Shown: positions 18,301 to 26,076 of the stretch, in pieces
Numbering within the stretch: the stretch's first letter is position 1
Layout: each line of letters opens with the position of its first letter
Origin: ZC4RG30 sp964632365
Lineage (GTDB): Bacteria; Pseudomonadota; Gammaproteobacteria; Steroidobacterales; Steroidobacteraceae
DNA length: 33,054 nucleotides
Assembly: GCA_964632365.1 (NCBI GenBank)
Contig: CAZWDR010000017.1
Coordinates: forward strand, 1-33,054
Reading direction: 5' to 3'
Translations under genes and position numbers: made by a program
The notes under the pieces: model-generated
Databases searched by the model: none
What the model saw: only the letters and a program-made list of their open reading frames with translations
What the model was told of the DNA's origin: nothing

Positions 18301-18865
18301 CGGCCGCCAGCTGCACGGCGGCGGCCACATATTCCACATCGGTGTTGCGGCCCACACGCTGCAGCTCGATGTAGTAGCGGTCGCCGAACAGTTCCTGCCA
18401 GGCGCGCAGCTGCCGGCGCGCCTGCGCCGGGCGACCGGTCAGCAGCGCATTGCCGACGTCGCCCTCCCAGCCGCCGGACAGCGCGATCAGGCCCTCGAGC
18501 GCCTCGCGCGTCAGCCACTCGCGCGCCACCAGCGGGGTGTTCTGCCGCTCGCCCTCGAGATATGCGCGCGACACCAGCCGCGAGAGGTTCAGGTAACCGG
18601 CGTGGTTCTGGCACAGCAGCGTCAGGCGCGAGGGAGACTGGCGGCCCCCTTCGGCCAGCCACAGGTCCACGCCGATCAGCGGCTTCACGCCCGCGGACAG
18701 CGCGGCCCGATAGAACTTCACCATCGCGAACAGGTTGCACTCGTCGGTGAGCCCGATGGCGCCCATGCCCGCCGCGGCCGTCGCCCGCATCAGCCCGGGC
18801 ACCCGGACCACGCTGTCGACCAGTGAGTATTCGGTATGAAGCCTTAGATGAACAAAACCTGACAT
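15365..18865 (-). CDS. dnaE: DNA polymerase III subunit alpha
   Basis: The replicative polymerase subunit, 1166 residues (E. coli 1160). The N-terminal PHP domain begins FVHLRLHTEYSLVDS; its LTDECNL replaces the Asp-His pair of active PHP sites, so it is probably non-catalytic as in E. coli. The C-family polymerase core carries the catalytic Asp motif PDFDVDF at about 393-399. The helix-hairpin-helix and OB domains follow (VTVAGLIDEVRKR). An internal beta-clamp-binding motif, QDDLF, is seen near residue 912. The start at 18865 lies only 9 bp after the rnhB stop. Codon use and length give no sign of damage. Confidence 0.98.
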   Translation of the reverse strand: MSGFVHLRLHTEYSLVDSVVRVPGLMRATAAAGMGAIGLTDECNLFAMVKFYRAALSAGVKPLIGVDLWLAEGGRQSPSRLTLLCQNHAGYLNLSRLVSRAYLEGERQNTPLVAREWLTREALEGLIALSGGWEGDVGNALLTGRPAQARRQLRAWQELFGDRYYIELQRVGRNTDVEYVAAAVQLAAEAGVPVVATNDVRFLTPEDYEAHEARVCIRERTLLADQNRRRRYTREQYLRTPAEMAELFADIPEALANSVQIARRCTLPLQLGQSRLPVFPTPDGSSADAYIRAAATAGLAARMQATRPDGAMPAEYTARLERELGVIVSMGFAGYFLIVADFIRWARENGVPVGPGRGSGAGSLVAWVLGITDLDPIAHQLLFERFLNPERVSMPDFDVDFCMEGRDRVIAYVAERYGRERVSQIITYGTMAAKAVVRDVARVLGHPFGFADRIAKLIPNELDITLDAALKKEPELARLNRDDEEVRALLELAMKLEGITRNAGKHAGGVVIAPSVLTDFTPLYTENAGDGVVTQFDKDDVEAAGLVKFDFLGLRTLTIIDRAEKIVNALPERAGQPLSMAQVPMDDRATYELLKSGETTAVFQLESRGMKDLIRRLMPDSFEDVVALVALFRPGPLQSGMVDDFIARKHRTHGGPIDYLHPSLQPVLEPTYGVILYQEQVMQIAQVLSGYTLGGADLLRRAMGKKKPEEMAKQRSVFIEGAVARGVNADQAGMIFDLIEKFAGYGFNKSHSAAYAVLTYQTGWLKTHYPAAFMAAVMSADIADTDKVAGLLYECRKKMALTILPPDVNSSRYDFTVAGPRHIRYGLGAVRGVGEQAVESLVQERERNGPYADLPDFCRRVDLSRLNRRVLEALIKAGAMDALGPNRATLMSQLDAAVQGGEQATRAIEAGQDDLFGGGAAAPVRITELPEWPRRQRFAHERETLGRFFSGHPIEQYEKDLPRLGASRIGDLAAEPAPTTGVGARYAGGRQVTVAGLIDEVRKRNGRTSIVLDDDSGRMEVTLFEEQATQYQSLLVRDALVLVEGNLRFDDFSNAWRVAGKRLVLLDSLREKQARRLVLRWPREDQMPPDAFLQRLEDVLGGSRPGPCEVLVRYRSAQALCTLALGSDWAIRPTAALMDELETLVGREGLQLLYDPAGLHAGAPAH

Positions 18866-18874
18866 CTCGTTGAT

Positions 18875-19501
18875 CTAAAAGACTTTCACGGCAGCGCGCA
18901 CCGGTTCAAAGCTGGTCCGGTGCACCGCGCAGGGGCCGAGGCGGGCCAGCGCCTCCAGATGGTCCGGCGTGGCATAGCCCTTGTGCGCCACGAGCTGGTA
19001 GCCAGGATAGGCCCGCTCCAGCGTGCCCATCAACGCGTCGCGCGCGCACTTGGCGAGAATGGATGCGGCGCTGATCGCGCGCACCAGCGCATCGCCCTGC
19101 ACCACGGTCTCGGCGCGATCGCAGCAGTCGCGCACCGTCGGCATGCAGTTGCCATCGATCAGCACCACCTCCGGGCGCAGCGACAGGCCCAGCACGGCGC
19201 GACGCATCGCCAGCAGCGTGGCGCCGAGGATGTTCAGTGCGTCGATCTCCTCGACATCGGCCCATGCCACCTGCCAGGCCAGCGCGCGCTCGCGGATGCG
19301 CCCTGCCAGCACCTCGCGGCGCTCGGCGGTCAGCTGTTTCGAGTCGGCCAGGCCGCGGATGGGGCGCGCCGGATCGAGCACCACCGCGGCGGCGTACACG
19401 GGGCCGGCCAGCGGCCCGCGGCCTGCCTCGTCCACGCCGGCGACCAGCGCGGCGCTGCGCATCGAAACCCTGGCGCGGCGCGCGCCTGATCCATCCATCA
19501 T
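18875..19501 (-). CDS. rnhB: Ribonuclease HII
   Basis: RNase HII cuts at ribonucleotides embedded in DNA and starts ribonucleotide excision repair. The 208-residue product contains VAGVDEAGRGPLAGPV with the catalytic Asp-Glu pair, LADSKQLTAERR, VVLIDGNC, and the late KCARDALM and HKGYATPDHLEAL segments. The ATG at 19501 is preferred because AGGGAG lies eight bases upstream; an ATG at 19462 would remove a 13-residue N-terminal leader that is not conserved. It lies between lpxB and dnaE, the usual gammaproteobacterial order. Confidence 0.97.
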   Translation of the reverse strand: MMDGSGARRARVSMRSAALVAGVDEAGRGPLAGPVYAAAVVLDPARPIRGLADSKQLTAERREVLAGRIRERALAWQVAWADVEEIDALNILGATLLAMRRAVLGLSLRPEVVLIDGNCMPTVRDCCDRAETVVQGDALVRAISAASILAKCARDALMGTLERAYPGYQLVAHKGYATPDHLEALARLGPCAVHRTSFEPVRAAVKVF

Positions 19502-19531
19502 TGGCCGTTCTCCCTCGCGCGAGGATACCGG

Positions 19532-20734
19532 TCAGGGACGTGCGATCAAGAGCCCGGCGAGCACTTCGGCAGCGCGACCAGCACCGCCCGCCCGCAGCAC
19601 CGTGTGGAGGCCCCGGAAGCGCTGCCGCAGGTGGTCGCGACGGTGCTGGTCCTGCAGCAGCGACCGCAGCGCGGCGGCCAGAACCGGCGGCTGCGCGGCC
19701 TGCTGGAAGTACTCGGGCACCAGCTCCTCGCCGGCCAGCAGGTTCGGCAGCGAGAAATGCCGCAGTTTCACCAGGCCCAGGTCGCGCGCGATGAAGGCGG
19801 TCAGGCCCGCGAGCCGATAGGCCACCACCATCGGCGTGCCGTGCAGCATCGCCTGCAGGGTCGCGGTGCCGGAGGCCACCAGCGCCACGTCCGCGGCGGC
19901 CAGCGCCTCGTCCGCGCCACCGGGCAGCAGGCGGATGGCGGCGCCGGCCGCCCGTACCTGCGCCGCGAACAGGCGACCGAGCCGGATCGAAGCCATCGGC
20001 GCAATGAACTGCAGCGGCATCCCGTGCGCATGCTGCAGCTGCACGGCCGCGCGCGCGAAGTCCGCGCCGAGCCGCCGCACCTCGCCCTCGCGGCTGCCCG
20101 GCAGGATCGCGACCACCGTGGACTGCGGGGCGATGCCCAGCGCCGCTCGCGCCGCGGGCCGCGCCGATTCCAGGCCGATCTGTTCGGCCAGCGGGTGGCC
20201 GACGAAGGTTGCCTGCACCGTGGCGCCCACATAGGCCTGCGGCTCGAACGGCAGCAGGCACAGCACGGCATCCACGCTGCGCGCGATGCCGCGGACCCTG
20301 CCCCGGCGCCAGGCCCACACCTGCGGGCTCACGTACTGCGCGGTGCGCATGCCGCGACTGCGCAGCTGCCGGGCCAGACCGAGGTTGAACGCCGGGGAGT
20401 CGATGCCCACGAACAGGTCCGCGGGCCAGGCGAGGAAGTCACGTCGCAGGCGCGCGCGCAGCGCGAACAGGCGCGGCAGGTGCCGCAGCGGCTCCACCAG
20501 GCCCATCACCGCGATTTCGTCGCTGCTGCCCTGCGCCTCGCAGCCCGCATCGCGCATGCGCGGGCCGGCAAGGCCGCGGAAGCTCGCGGCCGGAAACCGC
20601 TCGCGCAGCGCCGCGATCAGCGTGGCACCGAGCAGGTCACCCGACGCCTCGCCCGCGACCAGCGCGATGCGCGGCGCACGCGGCAGCGCCGCGCCGGACG
20701 CTGTGGCGGCCGGGGAACTGCTGGACGGCGCCAT
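19532..20734 (-). CDS. lpxB: Lipid-A-disaccharide synthase
   Basis: LpxB joins UDP-2,3-diacylglucosamine and lipid X to form the lipid A disaccharide; it is a peripheral inner-membrane GT19 glycosyltransferase. The 400-residue product starts with a poorly conserved Ser/Ala-rich leader of about 20 residues, then RIALVAGEASGDLLGA. Further landmarks are FVGIDSPAFNLGLA, YVSPQVWAWRRGRV, FVGHPLAE, ILPGSREGEVRRL and ASGTATLQAM, all typical. It follows lpxA after 20 bp. The true start could be slightly downstream of 20734, since the leader is not conserved. Confidence 0.97.
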   Translation of the reverse strand: MAPSSSSPAATASGAALPRAPRIALVAGEASGDLLGATLIAALRERFPAASFRGLAGPRMRDAGCEAQGSSDEIAVMGLVEPLRHLPRLFALRARLRRDFLAWPADLFVGIDSPAFNLGLARQLRSRGMRTAQYVSPQVWAWRRGRVRGIARSVDAVLCLLPFEPQAYVGATVQATFVGHPLAEQIGLESARPAARAALGIAPQSTVVAILPGSREGEVRRLGADFARAAVQLQHAHGMPLQFIAPMASIRLGRLFAAQVRAAGAAIRLLPGGADEALAAADVALVASGTATLQAMLHGTPMVVAYRLAGLTAFIARDLGLVKLRHFSLPNLLAGEELVPEYFQQAAQPPVLAAALRSLLQDQHRRDHLRQRFRGLHTVLRAGGAGRAAEVLAGLLIARP

Positions 20735-20754
20735 GGCGTCAGTCCCGCACGCGG

Positions 20755-21525
20755 TCAGCGTGCGAGACCCCGCCCGGACTCGCGCAGGAACGCGGCGAAG
20801 ATGGACAGCACCGGCTGCTCCTGCGCCATCTGCTGCACCTGGGCGGCGGCATCGGCCAGCGGCAGGTCACTGCGGTACAGCACGCGGAAGGCATTGCGGA
20901 TCGCGCGGGTCTCCTCTTCGGTGAAGCCGCGCCGCTTCAGCCCCTCGACATTCACCGCGCGCGGGGCGGCCGGCTGCCCCGCAGCCAGCACATAGGGCGG
21001 GATGTCCTGCAGCACGGCGGTGTTGTTGGCGATGAAGGCATGTGCGCCGATGCGGCAGAACTGGTGGGCGCCGGCGTAGCCGCTGAAGATCGCCCAGTCG
21101 CCCACCTCGACATGCCCGGCAAGGTTCACGGCATTGGACATGATGATGTGGTCGCCAAGCACGCAGTCATGCGCCACATGCGAATAGGCCAGGATCAGGT
21201 TGTCGTTGCCGATGCGCGTCTCGCCGATGCCGGTGACCGTGCCGCGATTCACCGAGACGTATTCGCGGAAGGTGTTGCGATCACCGATGACCAGCCGCGT
21301 CGGCTCGCCGCGGTATTTCATGTCCTGCGGCGCATCGCCGATGGAGGCGAACTGGTAGATGTGGTTGTCCGCACCGATCACGGTGGGACCGTTGATGACC
21401 GCATGCGGACCGATGCGCGTGCGTGCGCCGATGACCACAGACGGGCCGATCACGGCGAAGGGCCCCACCTGCACGCCGGCCGCGAGCTGCGCGTCCGGCG
21501 AAACTGCGGCACGCGGGTCGATCAA
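20755..21525 (-). CDS. lpxA: UDP-N-acetylglucosamine acyltransferase (TTG start)
   Basis: LpxA transfers 3-hydroxyacyl from acyl carrier protein to UDP-GlcNAc, the first step of lipid A synthesis. The 256-residue left-handed beta-helix protein shows hexapeptide repeats (VGPFAVIGPSVVIGARTRIG), the conserved IYQFASIGDAPQDMKY, and the catalytic His in YSHVAHDCVLG. The C-terminal helical domain follows RAVNVEGLKRRGF. The start is assigned to the TTG at 21525, which gives the conserved beginning MIDPRA. That TTG overlaps the fabZ stop as TTGA, and no ATG or GTG fits the family N-terminus. A rare start overlapping the upstream stop suggests translation coupled to fabZ. Confidence 0.95.
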   Translation of the reverse strand: MIDPRAAVSPDAQLAAGVQVGPFAVIGPSVVIGARTRIGPHAVINGPTVIGADNHIYQFASIGDAPQDMKYRGEPTRLVIGDRNTFREYVSVNRGTVTGIGETRIGNDNLILAYSHVAHDCVLGDHIIMSNAVNLAGHVEVGDWAIFSGYAGAHQFCRIGAHAFIANNTAVLQDIPPYVLAAGQPAAPRAVNVEGLKRRGFTEEETRAIRNAFRVLYRSDLPLADAAAQVQQMAQEQPVLSIFAAFLRESGRGLAR

Positions 21526-22001
21526 GACGCGAGGACCGAGGCGTTCTCGGCGTCGGGAAACAGCATCATGTCGGCGCTGACGGCCTCGACCTCGCCGACG
21601 AAGGCGGCCGTCGACAGCTTCCACAGACCCTTCAGGTTGCGGCCGACGGTGGCCGTGAGGATCAGCTGGTCGCCGGGCTCCACCGGACGCCGGAAGCGGC
21701 AGCCGTCGATGCCGGCGAAATAGAACTTGGTCTTCTCGTTCGGCACGCGACCCAGCGTGGTGTAGGTCAGGATGCCGGCCGCCTGCGCCAGCGCCTCGAG
21801 GATCATCACCCCGGGCATCACCGGCCGCCCGGGAAAATGACCCATGAAGAACGGCTCGTTGAAAGTCACGTTCTTCACCGCACGGATGCTCTGCCCCGGC
21901 GTGCATTCGAGCACGCGGTCGACCAGCAGGAATGGATAGCGGTGCGGCAGTCGCCCCAGGATCGCGTAGATATCGAGAAATGGCTGTTCAGTGCTGCTCA
22001 T
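21522..22001 (-). CDS. fabZ: 3-hydroxyacyl-ACP dehydratase FabZ
   Basis: FabZ dehydrates 3-hydroxyacyl-ACP in fatty acid elongation and competes with LpxA and LpxD for the same hydroxyacyl-ACP pool. The 159-residue hot-dog-fold protein has LPHRYPFLLVDRV, the catalytic His in FMGHFPGRPVMPGV, and the catalytic Glu in LEALAQAAG. The length is typical. The ATG at 22001 lies 14 bp inside the end of lpxD, and the stop overlaps the TTG start of lpxA, so all three are likely translated in a coupled way. Confidence 0.98.
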   Translation of the reverse strand: MSSTEQPFLDIYAILGRLPHRYPFLLVDRVLECTPGQSIRAVKNVTFNEPFFMGHFPGRPVMPGVMILEALAQAAGILTYTTLGRVPNEKTKFYFAGIDGCRFRRPVEPGDQLILTATVGRNLKGLWKLSTAAFVGEVEAVSADMMLFPDAENASVLAS

Positions 22002-23043
22002 CGTTGTTGTTCCCCTGACTCGTCCTGCCGGCAGATTCCAGCTGCTTCACGCGCGCCTCGAGCGCATCCAGCCGGCGGATGCGGCCGACGATGCGACGCC
22101 ACCTGGCAGCCGGCTCCGCGGGGAGCACGTTTGAATACATCCCCGGTTCATGCAGCGAGTGCGTGACCATGCCGAAACCGGCGATGACGATATCATCGCC
22201 GATGGTCAGCTGCCCGCCGATCCCCGTGCCGCCGCCGATCATGCAGCGCGCGCCGATCTGCGTGCTGCCCGCCACGCCGGTGCAGGCCGCAATGGCCGTG
22301 TGCGCGCCGATGTGCACGTTGTGGCCGATCTGGATCTGGTTGTCGAGGCGCACGCCGTCGCCGATCCGCGTGTCGCCCAGCGCCCCGCGGTCGATGGTCG
22401 TGTTCGCGCCGATCTCCACGTCATCGCCGACGCGCACCACGCCCAGCTGCGGCACCTTCACCCACGCGGCGCCCTCGCGGGCATTGCCGAAACCGTCGGC
22501 GCCGATCACCGCGCCCGGGTGCACGATGCAGCGGGCGCCGACCACGCAGCCGGCCAGCACGCTGCTGCGTTCGAGCAGGCGCGTGTCCGCGCCGATCTGC
22601 GCGCCGGCGCCGACGATCACCTGCGCGGCGAGCTGGCAGCGCGCGCCGATGCGCGCCCCCTCACCCACCAGCACATAGGGGCCGATCGCGGCGCCTGGAT
22701 CGACATGGGCGTCCGCGTGCACGGTGGCCGTGGGGTGGATGCCGGGCGTCGCGGGAGCCGGCGGATGCAGCAGCGCCGCGATGCGCGCGAACGTGGCGTG
22801 CGGGTTGGGATGCAGCAGCGCATCGACCGGGCAATCCGCGGCGTGCCGGGCCGGCAGCACGATGGCGCCGAGGCGCGTCACGCGCAGCGCCGGCAGCATC
22901 GACGGGTTGACGAGGAAGCCCAGCGCCTGTTCCCCGCCGTCGAGGCCAGCGACGGACTCGATCACGCGCGACGGATCGCCGCGCAGGCTGCAGCCGAAGC
23001 GCAGCGCGAGCTGGCCCAGGGTCAGGCTCGCGCCGCCCGCCAT
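21988..23043 (-). CDS. lpxD: UDP-3-O-(3-hydroxyacyl)glucosamine N-acyltransferase
   Basis: LpxD adds the second hydroxyacyl chain in lipid A synthesis. The 351-residue product has the N-terminal uridine-binding domain (LTLGQLALRFGCSLRGD onward, with a weakly conserved isFl region), a left-handed beta-helix of hexapeptide repeats from about 110 to 310, and a C-terminal helix. GADGFGNAREGAAWVKVPQ and the catalytic His region IQIGHNVHIG are clear. The ATG at 23043 gives a family-like start but lacks a visible Shine-Dalgarno. It lies 34 bp after skp and overlaps fabZ by 14 bp. Confidence 0.96.
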   Translation of the reverse strand: MAGGASLTLGQLALRFGCSLRGDPSRVIESVAGLDGGEQALGFLVNPSMLPALRVTRLGAIVLPARHAADCPVDALLHPNPHATFARIAALLHPPAPATPGIHPTATVHADAHVDPGAAIGPYVLVGEGARIGARCQLAAQVIVGAGAQIGADTRLLERSSVLAGCVVGARCIVHPGAVIGADGFGNAREGAAWVKVPQLGVVRVGDDVEIGANTTIDRGALGDTRIGDGVRLDNQIQIGHNVHIGAHTAIAACTGVAGSTQIGARCMIGGGTGIGGQLTIGDDIVIAGFGMVTHSLHEPGMYSNVLPAEPAARWRRIVGRIRRLDALEARVKQLESAGRTSQGNNNDEQH

Positions 23044-23077
23044 CTGTGGACGCGCCGGCTGCGCCGCGGACCCGGCG

Positions 23078-23641
23078 TCAGCGCGCGGGTGCCGGTGCGG
23101 GCGCGGCGGCCGGAGCCGGCGCGGTGGCCGAACGCGACTGCAGCGCCTGCAGCACCGGCGCGGTGATGTCGAGCGCCGCGGTGGCGAACAGCACGCCATC
23201 GGCCAGGATCAGGTCATAGTTGTTGGCGCGCGCATACTTCTGCACCTCTTCGAGCACGGCGCGGTTGAGCTTCTGCATCTCCTGGTTCTGCCGCTCGTTG
23301 AGACGGTCCTGCGCCTTGTTCTGGCGCGCTTCCAGGTCGATGTATCCCTCCCGCAGTGCGCGCTGCTCAGCGTCGACCTGAGCTTGCGTCATGGTGGCGC
23401 GGTCCCGCTGCAGCTTCTCCTCGCGCGTGCGCAGCGTCTGCCCCAGCGTCTGGATCTCGCGCTGCTCGCCACCGAACTCGGTCTCGAGCGCCTGCTGTGC
23501 CGCACGCAATTCGGGGGAGCCCTGCAGCAGGGCCTGGACATTCACCACGCCGATCTTGCTCGGCGCCGCCTGGGCCGCGGCAAGCTGGGTGAATCCGGAC
23601 AGTGCGGCCACGGAGACGATTGCAATGAGAGTGCGTTTCAC
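23078..23641 (-). CDS. skp: Periplasmic chaperone Skp (OmpH family)
   Basis: Skp holds unfolded outer-membrane proteins in the periplasm and delivers them to the BAM complex. The 187-residue precursor has a cleavable signal peptide of about 23-25 residues (MKRTLIAIVSVAALSGFTQL, then AAAQA) and the family start KIGVVNVQALLQGSPE. A long charged coiled coil follows (about 55-135), and the C-terminal strand reads YDLILADGVLFATAALDIT. An Ala/Pro repeat tail of about 15 residues is an unusual addition. The start is a GTG at 23641, supported by AGGAG seven bases upstream. It directly follows bamA. Confidence 0.95.
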   Translation of the reverse strand: MKRTLIAIVSVAALSGFTQLAAAQAAPSKIGVVNVQALLQGSPELRAAQQALETEFGGEQREIQTLGQTLRTREEKLQRDRATMTQAQVDAEQRALREGYIDLEARQNKAQDRLNERQNQEMQKLNRAVLEEVQKYARANNYDLILADGVLFATAALDITAPVLQALQSRSATAPAPAAAPAPAPAR

Positions 23642-23659
23642 GATGAACTCCTGGAAAAA

Positions 23660-26074
23660 TCAGAATGCCTGCCCGATCGAGAACTGGAAGCGCTCCGTCT
23701 CGTCGGGCCACAACGGTCCTTCACCCTTGGAGGCGTTCAGTGGAACGCCATAACTGAAGCGGAACAGGCCCAGTGGCGCAAGCCACTCGACGGCGAGACC
23801 GGCCGAGCGGCGCAGGTTCTCGAATTTGAACTTGTAGGTCAGCGGCGTCAACCCGTTGTCGCCGAAGAACTCGACGTCATGCGTCGAGAACACGTTGCCA
23901 ATGTCGTAGAACAGGCTCACGCGCGCGCTGGTCTGCCACTTGCGGGGCACCGGCAGGATCAGCTCGGTGCGCGCCACCGCCAGCAGGTTGCCACCGTACG
24001 GATTGCCGAAGTCGTCCTTCGGACCCATGCGGCTCTCGCGATAGCCGCGCACCGTGTCGGGCCCGCCGGCATAGAACTGCCGGTACGGCGGCAGTGCGGT
24101 GGTGTCACCGAACGAATTGCCGTAGGTGACATTGAGGTTGATCATGCCGGTGAACCGCCGCCAGATCGGGATGTACTGCACCAGCGAATAGTCGCCGACG
24201 TAGTACTCGACCGCGCTGCCCGGCACGCTGCTGCTGAGCGTCAGCGACTGCCGCTGGCCGCGGTCCGGGAACAGGCCGCGATTCAGCGAGGTGAGATACC
24301 AGCCGCCGGTCATCTCGAAGGCGGTGAACTTGCTGCCGAAGAACTCATACACGTTGCCGAAGCTGTCGACCGCGCTGCGGCTGTAGGGTTTGCCGTTCTG
24401 CTGCACCCAGGTGCGCGCCTGCAGCGCGCTGCCATTGGAGGTGGTCATCAGCTGCGAGCGCGTGGCGTTGAGGCCGAAGCGCAGCCCCTGCCACTCGGTG
24501 ATCGGATAGCCGAACTGGATGCCGGCGGCGACCGACTTCGAGGAGAAGTCGGATGAGGCCGAGACGAACTGGGTGACGTCGGAATAGTTCAGCGAATAGG
24601 TGCGCTGGATGTTGTGGATGCCGGCATAGGGATTGGTGTGCGAGAAGCTCGCCATCTTCGCGTACTTGCCGGTGTTCAGCTCCAGCGCCACCCGCTTGCC
24701 GGTGCCGAAGAAGTTGCTGTCGGCATAGCTGCCATTCAGGATGAACGCCGAGGATTCGGAATAGCCGATGCCGCCCGACAACGTCGCGCTGGGGCCTTCC
24801 TTGATCGTCCAGTCGATGTCGACCAGGTCATCGGAGCCGTCGACCCGATTGGTCTCGAAATCCACTTCCTCGATGTAGGGCAGGCCCTGGATGCGCTGCT
24901 TCGAGCGGTCCAGCGCGAAATTCGACACCCATGAGCCCTCGAGCTGACGCATCTCGCGGCGCAGCACCACGTCCTGCGTGCGCGTCATGCCCTCGAAGTT
25001 GATGTGGCGCACATAGACGCGCTTGCCGGGGTTCACGATGAAGGTCATCGTGACCTCCTTGTTCTCCTCGTCGAGACGCGGCACCGGATCGACCTCGGCG
25101 AAGGCGTAGCCCTGGCGGCCCAGATAGGTCTCGATCAGCTGCTGCGTGCCGGAGATCAGCTGCTGGGAATAGATCTGGCCCTTCTGCACCAGCACCAGTC
25201 CCTGCAGCTCCTCGAGGGGCACCACGGTCGTGCCCGCCACGCGCGCGTCGGCGATGCGATAGATGTCGCCCTCGTCGATGCTGATCGTGATGAACATGTC
25301 GGTCTTGTCGTCGGAGATCTGCACCTGGGCGGATTCGATCTGGAAATCCGCGTAGCCGCGGTCCTGGTAGAACGTGCGCAGTTTCTCCAGGTCGCCCTGC
25401 AGCATCTCGCGCGAGTAGCTGGTGCCGGGCTTCCACCAGTTGTTCCAGCGCGGGGTCATCAGCTCGAACGCCTCGATGATCTCGTCGTCGGAATAGCTCT
25501 CGTTGCCGACGATGTTGATCTGGCGGATCTTCGCGCGCGAGCCTTCCTCGATCTCGATCCCCACCCGCACCAGGTTGTCGGGCAGCTCGTCGATGCGCGT
25601 CTCGACATTCACGCCGTACTTGCCCTGGCTGAAGTACTGGTCGGTGAGCTCGGCCTTCACGTCCTCGAGCACCGAGCGGTCGAAGGTCTTGCCCTGCGCA
25701 AGGCCTATGCCGCGCAGCGAGGTGGTCAGGTCCTCGGTCTTGATGTCCTTGTTGCCGGTGATCTCGAAGCTCTCGATGGTGGGGCGCTCCAGCACCACCA
25801 CCACCAGCGTCGACCCGTCGCGGCGCAGTTCGACCGTGCGGAAGAATCCGGTGTCGTGCAGCGCATGCACCGCCTCGCGCACGCGCTGCGGGTTCAGCTC
25901 ATCACCGATGTTCACCGGCAGGTAGTTGAACACCGTGCCCTCGGAGACGCGCTGCAGGCCGACGATCGAGATGTCGCCCACCGTGAAGCGGGTCGCATCG
26001 CCGGCGTCCTGCGCCTGCGACAGCGGCGCGGCGACGAGGCCCAGCAGGGCCAACAGGGAAAACTTGTTTTTCAT
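23660..26074 (-). CDS. bamA: Outer membrane protein assembly factor BamA
   Basis: BamA is the core of the BAM machine that folds beta-barrel proteins into the outer membrane. The 804-residue precursor (E. coli 810) has a signal peptide (MKNKFSLLALLGLVAAPLSQ, then AQA-like cleavage) and five POTRA domains from about residue 28 to 425. The 16-strand barrel follows, with the conserved L6 motif VRGY at 675-678 and a C-terminal Phe. The ATG at 26074 begins two bases after the rseP stop; the frame is open upstream, but that part lies inside rseP. Its neighbours skp, rseP and the lpx genes make this an envelope-biogenesis block. Confidence 0.98.
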   Translation of the reverse strand: MKNKFSLLALLGLVAAPLSQAQDAGDATRFTVGDISIVGLQRVSEGTVFNYLPVNIGDELNPQRVREAVHALHDTGFFRTVELRRDGSTLVVVVLERPTIESFEITGNKDIKTEDLTTSLRGIGLAQGKTFDRSVLEDVKAELTDQYFSQGKYGVNVETRIDELPDNLVRVGIEIEEGSRAKIRQINIVGNESYSDDEIIEAFELMTPRWNNWWKPGTSYSREMLQGDLEKLRTFYQDRGYADFQIESAQVQISDDKTDMFITISIDEGDIYRIADARVAGTTVVPLEELQGLVLVQKGQIYSQQLISGTQQLIETYLGRQGYAFAEVDPVPRLDEENKEVTMTFIVNPGKRVYVRHINFEGMTRTQDVVLRREMRQLEGSWVSNFALDRSKQRIQGLPYIEEVDFETNRVDGSDDLVDIDWTIKEGPSATLSGGIGYSESSAFILNGSYADSNFFGTGKRVALELNTGKYAKMASFSHTNPYAGIHNIQRTYSLNYSDVTQFVSASSDFSSKSVAAGIQFGYPITEWQGLRFGLNATRSQLMTTSNGSALQARTWVQQNGKPYSRSAVDSFGNVYEFFGSKFTAFEMTGGWYLTSLNRGLFPDRGQRQSLTLSSSVPGSAVEYYVGDYSLVQYIPIWRRFTGMINLNVTYGNSFGDTTALPPYRQFYAGGPDTVRGYRESRMGPKDDFGNPYGGNLLAVARTELILPVPRKWQTSARVSLFYDIGNVFSTHDVEFFGDNGLTPLTYKFKFENLRRSAGLAVEWLAPLGLFRFSYGVPLNASKGEGPLWPDETERFQFSIGQAF

Positions 26075-26076
26075 GC

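Noticed and set aside
16400..18826. 808-codon plus-strand open frame opposite dnaE
   Set aside because: An antisense shadow rich in His, Gln and Arg, without a family motif; dnaE is complete on the minus strand.
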